Source: Lingula anatina (taxonomy: Eukaryota; Brachiopoda; Lingulata; Lingulida; Lingulidae). Taken from it: 64,000 nt of DNA. Under the pieces are notes generated by a model. That model saw only the letters and a list, made by a program, of their open reading frames with translations. It made no database searches and was not told the DNA's origin. This document shows, piece by piece, positions 1 to 13,400 of this stretch (the first letter of the stretch is position 1; every line of letters starts with the position of its first letter). Location of the stretch: positions 517,306-581,305 of the forward strand of contig NW_019776102.1 of assembly GCF_001039355.2 (NCBI RefSeq), in the 5' to 3' direction. The position numbers and the translations under genes were made by a program.

Positions 1-53
1 GCAATTCCAGGCATGATGACGGCACACCTGGGCGTTGTTGCAGAACCAGAAGT
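1..53 (-). CDS. Possible exon cut by the left window edge
   Basis: On the minus strand CACCTCTGCAG (ending at 54) could be an acceptor. The sequence after it is open in a cysteine- and tryptophan-rich frame, with DFWFCNNAQVCRHHAWNC. That composition is unusual for chance AT-rich DNA and would suit a secreted protein. Only about 17 codons are visible and the polypyrimidine tract is weak, so this is a lead and not a call. Confidence 0.25.
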
Positions 54-3000
54 CTGCAGAGGTGTCACTTTGATTTTGCTCTTCTGATTGCTTCTTCGAT
101 CCAGCAAATTTGTTTGATTTGTGGATGGTGTAATTGAGTCGACATGCTGTCTGATCATGTTAATTAAGACGCGAAAGTTCTTCTGTAAATAAGATATTAA
201 TTTGTTGTCAAAGAAGGATCATGACTTTTCGGCTAATTTACTATTCTTTATTACAGTCAGAATTATGTGACTTGTCAAAGATTAACGATAGATCACTTTC
301 ATTTATTTTTGAAATATGGGACGAAAATCAAGAAGTCATGTTTGGTCACTTCGTGGGAGAGATGAGGATTATTGGACCTCTTTTGTTCTAAATATTAGCG
401 GCTCTAAGTCCAATACAACCTTGCCCTCTTGTGTAATTCAGCCTTTATAAAGCAGTTGGTGTTCAATAATCTCAATTGTAATTCTCTCCTTTATGAGACT
501 GACCCTGTCCTTTATAAAAATTCTTTCCCTTTGATAGAGTTGATGTGTCAACTTTATGAAGTCACAGGTTTGACAAGACTGTTTATTACAATTCAACTAG
601 CCATAATTTAGTATGGATTTATATGCGATCATCTAGTGTAACAATTAGGGTTCAACTAATTTGCTGTGTTGCAAAAGTCGTGAGATGAATTGGGCATGAG
701 TAGAGTCAATGAACTGTGGAGAATTTTTTTAACACTTTGGCTTATAAATGTTTGATGAAGAGCATAATGAAGTAAATTACATTTTTCAGACAGAATTATG
801 GGAGCTTTTTTTCCAAAGAAACATATAAAATGTCTCATTTACAGCTCGTTTGTCTTATGATTTGTGTGGGCTGCAGCCCTTGTGTATTAAAAGACTTGAA
901 AACAAGGGTGTGATTTGCTTATTCCATCCCAGCAGTATCTGTAGTCCACCCAGATTGAACTGATTGCTTGGAAATATTCCAACACTGAGTTATGCTTAGG
1001 TGGCAGCTTGCTGTTAAATTTAATTTTGCCTTCAGGTTTGGAACATTTCACAAAAGGAACAATGGTTTCATTCTTTCACAATGTTGCTAAAATGTTTTTT
1101 CTTCCTCTCTGATTTCACACTCCTCCTTCCTCCACGCCCCAGTGTGGCTTGTGAGCTGTTGATTGAGGTGGGAAATTGTTTTTCATTTGATCAGAATCTG
1201 GCTCAATAAAATCTTTGAATTTTTTTTGCAGACAGACATTGTTGATCCACATGCTAAAGACAAAATGTTGTTCCTTTGCCAGGCATTTTTGAATTTTTGA
1301 TAGGTTTCTTCTGTTGTCTTCAATATTCAGTTTCAGTTGAGATATTTTGCTCCATCTACAATGCTAAGCTACAAAATATATTTTAGAAATCTGCACTTCC
1401 TCCATCCTGATTAGTTTTGGGGCTATTTTCATACAAAATAGAAGAAAATATCAATCAACATGCTCTTTGGATGTGAGGGAAATAATTAATTCACTCAAAA
1501 TGTCAAGTTGTATACTATGTAGATCCTTTGCCAATATTTTCAACCCCATGATGCCACGATATCAATTCCTCCGTAACTCCCCATGAACTGCGCCGCCTTT
1601 GTAACAAGACCACACCTACAGTTTCAGAATGGAGATATAAGCTGGAATGTTTTTTGTGTTTAGTATTCAGGTTTTAAGGCTTCAGTATTGAGTAGCTTGA
1701 AATCATTGTGGATAGCTAAAATTCTTGCCTTTGCTGGCCATGGCTTATCCTTACTTTGTGCAAGAAGTCCATGTTAATGGATGAAAAGTGGTTCGAGTAT
1801 TCAAACTGGATTTGAGCTTAAATCTTTTTAGATATCCATTGTAAAAAGATCACCTCAACAGGACTTGAGTAAACATTTGGTCCACCTTCTTGGCAAACTA
1901 TATCCATTTTTTCTAATAGAAAAGCCAGATTTGGTAGTGTTGAATGTGTTTAAGTTTGTATTAATGTTGAACTGACATACTAGCCATTGTTTGAGAAAAA
2001 ATACTTCCAGCAGATATCATTTCCCTTTAATCAAGAAAGACTCGATTTGTTTCGGTGTTTATCACAATCACTTCCTCAAAAGATAATATTGAATGGGATA
2101 ACACCAGTCAAGTGGGTCTTATTTCAGGAACATTGGCAGTTGCATATTTCATAGCTGATAATTTAGGGTTTTTTTTCTGCTTACCTTGTTTGGCCGTTAA
2201 CATTGCAGATAATGTTAAGGTTTAAGGGCCAACAAACTCCTGGGGTATTGGCATTTATTTTGCTAAACTTTTTTACCCCTCTTAGTTGTAAAAGTTTTTC
2301 ATAAAGCAAACTCTGAAGAGAGGATTTAGAGGTTGATATACGCAATAATACAGCATGTTAGAATATTAAGTACGGTACATGAATCCAAGCTTATTTTATT
2401 TTTCAAGCTTTTATTTTTGTACCATGACATATTTTTGTTTAAGATTATTATTTCATGTTTAGGATGTTGAACCTATATCAAATGATTATAAAATATGAAA
2501 ATGTATGTATCACCCTGAAATAGAAAAAAAGCTACTATAACTTTTCGATTTAAAAGACAAAAAATGAAATGTTTACTAAAGAAAGTGACCAGGCTTGTTC
2601 AGGCTTGACCTTAGTTGTTGTATTTACGACAGGATTTTAAGTTATGAGCTAGGTGTAATGAAGTAAAAAAAGTGGTCAGGAAAAAAACTGACCTTTGTTT
2701 TACCGGTCATTAAAACAGCACTAACAAATAATCACTTATAAATACTATTGATTATGCCCTTTCTTTCTACCTTGGTGGACATTGGAGAGACCATTCAATT
2801 TAACATTTGCCCTTTACCTTCCCCACATGCTGAGATTGCAGTCATTATAACATCCATTTTATGCTTCGTAATCATTAACACCTTTCTTCATTCATGTCCA
2901 TAGATAAGTGTGTGTATTATTGGAACAGAAAGATTTCCAATCCAAAGGAGTGATGAGGAAATGAATGGACATGATCAGATGCCTTTATGTGATGTATTCA

Positions 3001-5554
3001 GATCATTGACTTTTTGATACCTTTGAACTCAATGTCCATTGGAAGTCACTGGACCTTAGTTCCCTGTCTCATAGAATTCGGTTGTTTTGTTATAGTGTGT
3101 TGTAGTGACCATGAATTGGAATCGGAAACTTGGGAGAAATTTTACGACTTTAATCTCATTCAGAGTTTTCTTCAATCAATTTCATAAACCAATAGAAGTG
3201 AATGCCATTGAGGTATCAGACTCAGCGTGAAGTGCCTAATTAATCCTGTTACCACCATGGCTAAAGTAAATCTATATGGAGCAATTGGCTGTTAAATTTG
3301 GATGGTTCAATCGAAACGGATTAAAATGTGCCCAGTCATATGTGAAATCTTCTGTATGAGGTGAAAACATGGTCTTTAAGCTTGGTCAATATGCCAAACC
3401 ATTCACATTTAAACTGTGGAAATAAGGAGATTGGAAAGTACTACAGACACGTTCACTTTGTCTGTGGTCAGTTTTATATCATGAATATCTTGACCAGGGG
3501 TCAGTAAGCTTCTGTTCTTGTGAAATAATCTGTTCTCTCAAAAATAAAGAGGAATTGATTTCCATTTATTATTAAAGACTAAGATATAATACATAAGTGA
3601 TATGCCTACCCTTAAAATTTCTCTCTACATTTCTCTCAACTCTTTATCACAACTTTAAATTTTATTAATGACAGAGAGATAATCTTTACTGCAATTTTGA
3701 AGCATCAGTCAGGGTAACTGGTAACTTATAAAGGCTTTTGGTTCATGAAGATTATAGAATGAAAAGTATGTGCCATAAGAACAACTTGGAGATCTTGAAG
3801 GAAAAAAAAAGGTGTTGAAGTTGAGATTCAAAAGGGCAGTTAGTACAACGAACAAAGTGATGTCCTAATGTTTTGAAAACTTTATAACAGACTTTTGGTC
3901 AAGACATGCACCGAATAACCCTCAGATGGTGACATCTGCCAACTGTCAGGCAGAAATGCAGAAAAAATAGGATCGAAAAGATGTATAAATACCAAAAATA
4001 CCAGAGTCAGAATTCATTGAAGTCCTGATGTCCACAGACATATTAGATCTAAAATTGCAATGGTATCATAGTGATAAGAATAGGGAAAATATTATTACCT
4101 TAGATGTTCTGTAGATTGATAACAATTTCCACAACTGGAGGCTTAAGCACCATTGTTATGTTAATTTAATAAAAAGTTATTGAATTTGATAATTTTTGAG
4201 AGGTCATTTGATAGTCTCTGTGCCCTGAATACCTGTATCCATAGGTGTGCAATGTTTGTGTGTAATGTCATAGCAAATAATGACTCACGCATCTGGAAGA
4301 TTTTGTATTGAAAAATCAGAGGCATTGATAAATTAATTGATGCACTATCAATGCGTGTGAACATTTCATTCACAAAGAAAGTATTAATTTCTTAGCCCCC
4401 TATCCCTGCATGAGGTAAAGACAAAGGGAGGTGGACTTAAAAAGAAGTCTACATAGGGGGTATTTTGGTGGTAAAAACAATAGAGAAAATCACTAGACTG
4501 TGTGTCCAATAATCTGGACTTATTTTAATTGGTATATTTTTGTTTTCTCACGTTATAGATTGAATAATAGATGTAAGCATCTGGGCTTTGTGAGCACTCA
4601 GTTTTGTAAACATCTAAAGAAACATAAACAAAGAGGGAAGATGATTGCTTTAAAGGTTGAAAATGATGAAATGTGAAAAAAATTCTCTTTGGAATAATAT
4701 AAAGCTGTCTGTCACCTGATTCAAAAATAATAAATATGACTTTAAGCTTCTTTATCAAATGGGTATTTAGTAATACTTGATAAGAAGACATAGTTGTAGA
4801 CACAGGGAACAAGAGAGGCCAGATTAGAAGTCACGCTAATGTGCTAAATTGATTGTAGTGCTTGGAATATTGGAGTCTAGGGGTTAAACATTGTTTTCAA
4901 AATCAGCCTGAGGTTGGGTGCTCTCCAGAACTGGCATTGATTGCTTTGTGATTGGTGGCCCACTGGAGAAAGTTTGTTGTGGAACAGCCTCTTCATAAGA
5001 ATATTAATTAAGGAATTAATTATTCAAAACCATGTTGTTGACATTACAGTTCATTGTCGGCATATTGATGGCTGTTGCTATGGTGGACATGTTTTTTTAC
5101 GTGTTCGGTTGATTAAATTTTTTTGGGTTGTTTATTTATGTAAGAACGTGTTTTCTGTTTGACTAAGTTTGAGTTCACATTATAGACAGTGATTTTTCTT
5201 TGAGGAAGTAATTGTTGGTCAATTAAAACTGCATTATTGAACAGATTTTTGTTATCAGTGGAAAGTAAAATATCTTATAAGTTATAGATTTTCTTTGTAT
5301 CAACAACAAAAAATGAACTTGGAAGACAGAAAATGGAAAGGCTTTATGGAAATTTATAGAAAAAATTGATGAAAACAATCTACTATTGTAACCCATTATA
5401 ATTGTCTTTTGCCTTTCAATGTATTTTTTAATTCATGAAATAGTTTTTGATGTAACACATTGGATAAGTTTAGAAGTTTGAAAAGCACTTGCATCTTTCG
5501 TATTTTCCCATTTTACTGCTAGATGTGTAAAGGCAATCACAAATATATCAAACC
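54..5554. other. No gene seen (CpG-poor, AT-rich)
   Basis: Intronic or intergenic sequence. Open frames do not exceed 95 codons, and none has splice or composition support. I see no repeats of note. Confidence 0.6.
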
Positions 5555-5644
5555 TATTATATTATATTATATTATATTATATTATATTATATTATATTAT
5601 ATTATATTATATTATATTATATTATATTATATTATATTATATTA
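5555..5644. repeat. (ATATT)n pentanucleotide microsatellite
   Basis: About 18 uninterrupted copies of a 5-bp unit. Long pure arrays of this kind are likely to vary in length between individuals. Confidence 0.95.
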
Positions 5645-6602
5645 CAAGTTGGTAGTAACATTTGTGGGTCTTAAGGGGTAGGAATTAATTGTAAGTGATA
5701 TCATCAATCAAAGCCACCACCCTTATTAACAGTAGTTCTTAAGTGCGGAATCAATCCCAACTACTTGAAACATTTTAGCCTGTGTTAGCTCAGAGATTAC
5801 GATTACCCAATGGGATTGCTCCGTTATCTGGAAATCCTGCGTTTTAACTGAATTCACCCAGATTAGCTGGTATGATTCAGCTTCTCCGACACCCACTTAG
5901 TCTCGAGATCAAAGGAAACAAGTTTGTTTACCTGTGTGTGTTTACTAATTGACTTTAGACAAACCACTCTGTATCATTAAGCAATATGACAGAAGGAAGA
6001 AACACTGGTTGATAGTTAAATCATGAAAAGGTCCGATTTCTCACCCTCTAAATGCCATGATTAGCTGTGTTTAAAAATTGACTATAAATATCCATGGTAA
6101 ACCTTTTCCAACTTGCCTGTAGGCCCAGAGGAAGAATAGTATTTTTTTTAGTTTTTAGTAAGAACAGGTTGGACATTGACTGGGTCTGCACAACATAAGT
6201 TTGGTGTAAAACAGACTCCATGCTTTTAACATAGTCTTCATTCCTTCTTAGATTACAGAAAAACTGGTGGGCTACCTCAGATATCAGACTTATTGACCTT
6301 TTGTCCTTACAAAAAAGTAGCATCAGAGGTGAAACAGTGCAGGATATATTTTTTATTCTGTCACTTGGTTAGGTAATAAACATTAGGGTGCATACCTGTT
6401 TTGTTTTCAAGATGTGATTTTATTATTTTTTTTGTAATTTATAATGGACTAAAATGATAAAATAAAGAAAATATGTGTAGGGGCATGAAATGTGTAAAGA
6501 GAACTGTTGAAAAATGTTTTGTATAAAATGCACATTTTTAGAGGAAACCTGAATTTCTCTGTGGAAGCAGATATGGAACAGTTCCAGTTAGTTGTTATTA
6601 AA

Positions 6603-6832
6603 TAAGACTCCGTTCACATGAAAAATCTATTTTCTAAAAATATATTTTCTATTCGTGGTATCTTGTGATCACTCTGAGTGCAGCCGAGAATTGATTACAG
6701 CTTTGGAAGTAACTGGCTCGCGCTGCCAGTAATTACGCCGCGGGGTATTCAGGGTACAGACCGTGATCACAAGATACCGCGAATAGAAAATAGATTTTTA
6801 GAAAATAGATTTTTCATGTGAACGAAGCCTAA
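6603..6832. mobile_element. Palindromic MITE-like element, 230 bp
   Basis: Two 70-bp arms (6603-6672 and 6763-6832) are inverted copies with few mismatches. The outer ends read AGACTCCGTTCACATG and, inverted, AGGCTTCGTTCACATG, and the inner ends share GGTATCTTGTGATCAC. The 90-bp centre is CpG-rich (CTCGCGC, ACGCCGCGG) in an otherwise CpG-poor region, which suggests a recent insertion. It has no coding capacity. I could not see a clear target-site duplication, so the superfamily is not assigned. Confidence 0.75.
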
Positions 6833-7785
6833 GTCACAAATGCTTTTTTCCCTTTTTTTAGCGACCAAACGAAGGAATGAGTCTGAAAATGTGTTACTGT
6901 TATATTTCACGAAAATTTTGTATTAGAATTTTTTTATTTACCTGTGTTCTTGACTACTATCTAATGTTGGGACCTAGTAAAAGATAAATAATATTATATA
7001 CACTAAATCCTTAGATCACACTCAGGTTGTCATAGACTGTCCACCTGTTCTTGTTGAGTTGCACCAGCATTTTGAAATAAGTTTTATGTACATGTAGGTG
7101 GCTGTGTATCCTAAGTATTAGCACACATCCTACAGGAGAATAAGGATGTGTCTTTGATGTCCATCTCTGATCTGGCACTAGTGAACTGTTTCCCCTTTTG
7201 TAGGGGTGGACATGGCAAACATGCCTTTTGTGTAGAATCGGATGTAAAATATCTTTTTATAAACTTCTTTTGATACTAGATTATTGTTCAAGCACAAATA
7301 TGAGAAATATGGCTTTTTGTTTAAATAGCAGATGGACAGTCTATATTTGACTGTGTAGGTATGATTTTATAGATTTATTTTCTGTTGTGATGAAGTAGCT
7401 GTACACCTTTTGCCCTATCTGTATCATTGCGTGTATTATGAGCACTCACTTGACTTTTTCCTAATTAACATTACAGGTGTCTGTTGCTTTAAAATATCAT
7501 TTTACAACAGAAAATGGAAAATGAAATATTTCAGATTGATGTTGAGTATTTGATTTTGATAAATATTTTTTGTCTTTTTTGTATTTTGTAGGTGGACTTG
7601 TAAAAAGGCTGGTATTTTAGAGGAAGGAACTATATATTTTGTATGACAGAGTGAAAGGAAATCCCCCCTCACCTCAAATCAGGTGAGCGTTTGCCATGGT
7701 GTTTCTTGGAGAGACTTGAGTGATATCTGGGATGCACATGCAGATAAACTGGTGGCAGGAGTAGTGGACCACTGAGTAATGATAC

Positions 7786-8099
7786 GGGTCATTCAGAATG
7801 AGAAGATCCGAGTGCTAACTGGTCCACGGCTTAAATATGGTGGACCTTCATGAAAGGAAGACTGCTTAATCCTGTAGTGGTCTCTCTCCTCCTCTCACAT
7901 GCCTCCCCACGCATCTTCCCTTGACCGGTCGAATTGAGACAAGATTTAATAACTGTGCCACTGCAGATATGACGCATGGAGAGGCATGAAAGAGGTGAAG
8001 AGGCCATTACAGGATTAAGCGGTCTTCTTTACATGTAGGTCCGCCATATTTAGGCCGTGGACCAGTTAGCACTCGGATCTTCTCATTCTGAATGGCCCC
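7786..8099. mobile_element. Foldback/MITE-like element, 314 bp
   Basis: Arms of about 129 bp (7786-7914 and 7971-8099) are inverted repeats with roughly 85-90% identity by eye, ending GGGTCATTCAGAATGAG and, inverted, GGGCCATTCAGAATGAG. The spacer is about 56 bp. A TA dinucleotide flanks each side nearby (GATAC before, CATAG after), which would fit a TA-targeting element, but the evidence is thin. There is no coding capacity, and the element is unrelated in sequence to the one at 6603. Confidence 0.75.
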
Positions 8100-10424
8100 A
8101 TAGCTTCAAGATCAAAACTTGTATAATTTGTACACAGACATTGAACATAAGTGCAGGTCTGGGGATTATAACAGCATCAATTTGCAAGACTTCTTTGTAA
8201 CATTGCTTTAAATGCATTCATGCTTTTCAGTAGATATGGCTATACATGAACAAGTACCTGCTAAGCAGAATTCTTGTTGAGGGCAGGGAAAGACATAACA
8301 TTGGTAGATTTCTTTTTTTCTCATTGGATAAGCATTGTGAAACCTGCTGTACTTGTGGCTCTGTAGGAAATGTTGTGGAGACATTTTCAAAGGAATTATT
8401 ATGTAAACATTTTCCTGAAAGGGAAGTTGGATCTTGAGCTACCATCTGGGTTCATTCATGTGTGGGTGAACTGAAGCAGACCCAAAGAAGGATCTGGCAG
8501 CACAGAAGTGCACATTGCTGGTTTGATGAAAGAATAAATGCCTGCTCATATCACATAGCAGAACATAATGATTACAAAAAAGAAATACAGAACAAAATTT
8601 ATTTCTGCTTTACATAAAGATGCAAATGAAATGACAGAAGAAATGACAGACTGAAGAATAAAATTTATATTTTCTTTAATATGAAAATATTTTCATGTTT
8701 TTCATCATTTCTCTCCTTTGCCATTAACTGATATGACTAGCAATAGCTATTGAGTAATAGGTCAGGTTTTGGCAAAGCAGAAAAGTAAATGACATTTTTA
8801 AAAATCACAAAATGTACATCTTGGGTAAAAGCCCCCGTGATATTGAAATATTTCTCTTGGTACCTACCCACTGTTTCTTCTCTTAGCAAATATGCTTGTC
8901 TTTATCAAAGAAACTTAGACATAGAAGAGAAGTGTTATTTTGGTTCTTTTTATCGCTGATGTAGTAATCTCCAATAACCCCACAACATTCCGTCTGCTTT
9001 AGTGCACTTTATACTACAAACCACAAGTCTTTTCTTAGAAAAATTATCTGGGAAAATGTAAATATTTTTCAGTCAACAAATCAGTCATAACAGTAGGAAG
9101 ACACATTTTGTGGCAAAGTATTCTCTGTAAAAGCAGGGGGGAAGTATCTTGAGTAGTTTACCATGTTGCTCAATATGGCGGCAACTTTGAAGGTATTTAG
9201 ATCGTCTAATGAAAAGGTTGAGGAGGCCTGGTGCCTCGCACAAGACAAACCACCTACTGATACTCTAAACAAATTAGATACTATTTTAACTCTGTGTTAT
9301 CTTTGTAAACAAAATTATTTACATGAATTAGGCGAACTTTTCAAAGGTCCTTCTAATTTTATCCCCAGGTGGCATTCGTGTCTGTACATGAGTTACTTGC
9401 CTAGGTGCTATCTCTGTATGTATACCACACAAAGTGATGCCTTTAATCGTTGATTTCTTTCCAAACAGTTGCATTATTTTTTGGTTGATATAAGAAATAA
9501 CCTTTTCACCCTCTGCAAACATACAGTTCCTTTTTTTATTCTCACACAAATCCTATTGTTTCCATTTGAAAGCTCCTACCAATTACGATGATCTGACAGG
9601 TCCCTGATGATCCTAGTTGTCTCATAAGGATCTCACCTGTTGCAATAGACAGCTGTATTTTGTTACTTTTGACTCTTCTCCTAGTAATGAGATACAGTGC
9701 AGCTAACAATTTCCATACACTGTTGAATTCAGCATGAGGTTTTCAAAAGGGGGTTCACAGAGAGAGAGAATGAAAGAGAGATGAGGTGTGCAACTGGGCA
9801 TTAAAAAGTAAAATTGAACAATTTTTTTGTTAATTTTTGTTTGCTAAATGCATTCATTGAAATACAGTGGAAATAAGGATCACTATGAGGATCACTGTAA
9901 GGAAATGGTGATTGGTGATTAAGGGGGGGGGGTATTCCCTGCCTTTGTTCAACACTTCTCCAAAAAACATATTTTGACCTCTGAGAGGTAAGATGACTTT
10001 ACTGTGGTGAATCAAAGGACTCCAACAGTCCAAATTTCATGTACAATGTCTTAGAAAAGTGAATTCCTTGAAATTTAATCATATTCAAAAGAAATTGCAG
10101 TGTCACTCCTCCCCTCCTACACTTGTGCGGGTCTTTAAAATAAAACCTTAAGGTTCCACATTATTGTGGTCAGTATTTGTGGTCTTAATGAATGTGGCCA
10201 GTTTGTGTAACACCACAAAAGAGTAGTGGTCACCCTTGATAACACAAATTGCCGCTTACTTTTCCTGAAATGGGTACGATTGATAAGCTTACTTGCGTCA
10301 ATCATGTATGTATGCCAGTGAGACCCTTGCATCAGTTTGGGATTGTTTACATCATAGTATGCATACTAAAAAAATATTATAATAAAAAAAAGAAAAAAAC
10401 CAATGTATAATATCTTTATTTCAA

Positions 10425-10469
10425 GCTTGGACGCATCATACATGCATATGTATATGATGGGTCCAAGTT
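10425..10469. other. Imperfect hairpin
   Basis: CTTGGACGCATCATACATG and TATATGATGGGTCCAAG form a stem of about 16-17 pairs with one mismatch and a small loop. It is too short on its own for a typical animal pre-miRNA, because the pairing does not continue below the stem. Confidence 0.5.
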
Positions 10470-13400
10470 TCAAGAAACTATTCGTTTAAATCTTTTTTTT
10501 GTGTGTGTTATTTCTATGTTCATACATATTACAAATATTTGGTTGTCTGATAGCATGTACATGCTGTCGGAGACATTTAATAATTCATGGACGATGTCAA
10601 TAATTTCAAGTCATAACTTTTATTTTATTCTCTATAATACATTGTGTCAATTTTGAAGAGGCTGAGTAAGGCTTGTTTACCTGTCGCATTAAGAAGCCAG
10701 TGATAAGGAAGTATCTAAAAGTTTCCAACGGTGTCCGTATTTCGAGCCTAATTCCAAATTACGTTTATATCTAAATTTGCGCGGTTCCGGACAATGCATT
10801 ACTGTAATGTTTAGTCCAAACTTGAGTTTGTCTCTTATTTTAAGATATAAACGTCAGAATATATTGGGCTCAGAAGTCTGTATAGTTTTATAGCCTTGTT
10901 TGATCCATTATTCTCTGTGGAATTTGTTTCGTGACAGAGGTCATGGCCTGTTTGTCTGTCTGTATAAGTTTGCATTAGATTAGGATTAGGAGATTTTTTG
11001 TTTTATGTTACTTTCCTATAAAGTACACAAATCTAACAGAATCTGTTGGTATCCTTAAAACTTTTTTCAGGTTGGACATCTGCATTGTTTCTTCATTTTT
11101 ATATTAATTTGATTCAGTTTATCTTCACTAAAGAAGAGATTTACATGAAGCTGACTCGGTATATACTACAAGACTCTCACAATATAAATATGGTAGTAGG
11201 ATTGTTTACTTCGTGTCAGTTATCATATTCTAATATTTCCTATAAAAGTATCTTTCATCATCTTGTTGCTGCTCTCCTTAGATATGATTCAGCCATGAGG
11301 AATCTTTGGATAAACTTGGTAACTAGAGAATGATCCCCCACACAAAGTCTAATAGCACCAAAAAATAATGTGTAAGTTTACTACTGTCTATTTATAGATT
11401 TAAAGCTTAAAATAAGACCAAGATAAACAATAAAAATTATAGTACACATATGACAATAGTTAGTTGTATTAGACCAAAAAAAAGAACCGGCAATCTTTGA
11501 GATAAAGATGTGATTATGGCTGGGCAGACAGTGGGCAGAGCTGGGGATTTCCTTTTTTTCCGTGGGCATCGGAATTTCAAAATGACTCTTATTGTCCAAA
11601 TCTTGGCGGTGTTGATGGTTTAATAAGAGGGCAGAGCCAGGAACATTAAGTGAGGGGAGGGGTAGACTGCTAAAATTATAGATATGTAAAAACACTTTGT
11701 GTTAGTGTGGAACAATATGGCTAAATGATGATGACTGCTGTCCAACCCAGGAAGATATCACCTCAGGTGACAGAGAGAATGACAAGGAATGACAGGGGTT
11801 GTTGAGGGGGGGGGGGTGTTTTTTTTTAATCATTTTCCTTTTGCACCCTTACTGGGCAAATGGGCTCTTTAAGTGATGGAAAAGTCAACTGGTCCTTTTG
11901 TTATTAAAGGTCCTTTTGTTATCAGGTTTTACATTGTATCTTTAAAAAAAGTAGGTACACCTACTTAATGCTGTATTTTGTTATTTTTAAAAACTTCAAA
12001 GTTTAGACCTATAAAAGTGAAGGTTGTACGTAAGTGGCAGAAAAAAGTAGATTGTATAAGCCGTGTGGGTGCTTATTTACTGTATGTTTGACTTCTGGTT
12101 TAATGAAGAAAAGATGAAACCATTGCACAGTGGGATGTGGCTGTAAAGAACCAACACTTAGGAGAGGTTTCAAGGGAGAGATCATCACATATTCTTTTGA
12201 GATATCATCTTTTAAAGGAGAAAATGGGAGCAAAGAGAAAGATCAGATCTGAAAGTACAGAAATTTGGATGAACTGGGACTTGTTGAACAATGAAAAAAA
12301 AAACACTGTAAACTTAAAAAGAAAAATGTCATTAAAGTCATTCATTTCAGATGGTATGTTGAAAATTCAGTGTTTTTATGATTGAACATAGTAGACCTGT
12401 ACTTTTATTAGTTATCTGATTTGAAATGAAAAAGATGTCAGCCAGAGAAAGAGCAATGACGAAGAGGCACAAAATACCAAAATCAAAACATGAAGAATTG
12501 TGACATTGGGGAAATTTTACATTTTTAAATAATTAAAGTGATATAGATAATCTCACATCCAGGTAAAAATGTTTTAAACCTTTCCCTTGCTTATGCATTA
12601 TTAATTAATACATTTGTGTTTTCTCATTTACACAAATGAAAGCATAAGTATAGGACAAACAAGTTTGTTGTTCAAAATTTGGACGTTGACGGACAGTTTT
12701 ATTGAAAGGTCCTTCTAGTAAAATAAATGGTGTAAAGCTATTCAATAGTTGTAAGGACACGTCAGCTCTGTAACCAATTCAAAATTTCAATTAAGCTTTG
12801 CACAAGGCAGGAACATTAATGGAAAAACACCCCTATATGTTAAGTTTATTCAACAAAATATCCAATGGAGCATAGAGGTGTAACATGGAAGGTTTGAGAA
12901 GTGTTATCATGGTCACAATCACTCACACCCTATAACAAGGAGGACCACCCAGAGGGGGCGGGGCAAGCACCAGCTTATCCCGTCATTGATCACAGGTGGG
13001 AGGGCAACTGCAGAGGGGAAATGAAACCATCATGGAATTGTCAAATAAAATACCAGAATTGAACCCATTCACAAAAGTTGGGCATGGAGTGAGTTGTGAA
13101 CTACATAGTGCAGAGTGTCACATTTTTCGTCTGTTGTAGTGGAAAAAGCTTAAGGGATTTGCTAGAGTGCTACAGGCAGGCTTTGTCCTTAATTAATTGT
13201 ATGCTTTGAGTCATTAGTTGGTGGCAATGATAGTTTAGAAAGAGCAATTAGAGCCTTTACCTTGTTCTTAGTCTTCTTTTGTAGTTGCATACAAATGTAG
13301 ATTTAGGGAGGTGAAAGATATCGTAAAAGAACTGACAAAATTGTGCTAGATATCTTTAGATGTTGAAATATGATTAAATTCCCTGATGCTTTATTCATTA

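Noticed and set aside
9163-9453. 96-codon frame starting near ATGGCGGCAACTTTGAAG and a possible donor
   Set aside because: The ATGGCGGC start and a GTATTT after AAG look like a first exon, but the donor is weak, no second exon could be placed, and the surroundings are CpG-poor and unlike a promoter.
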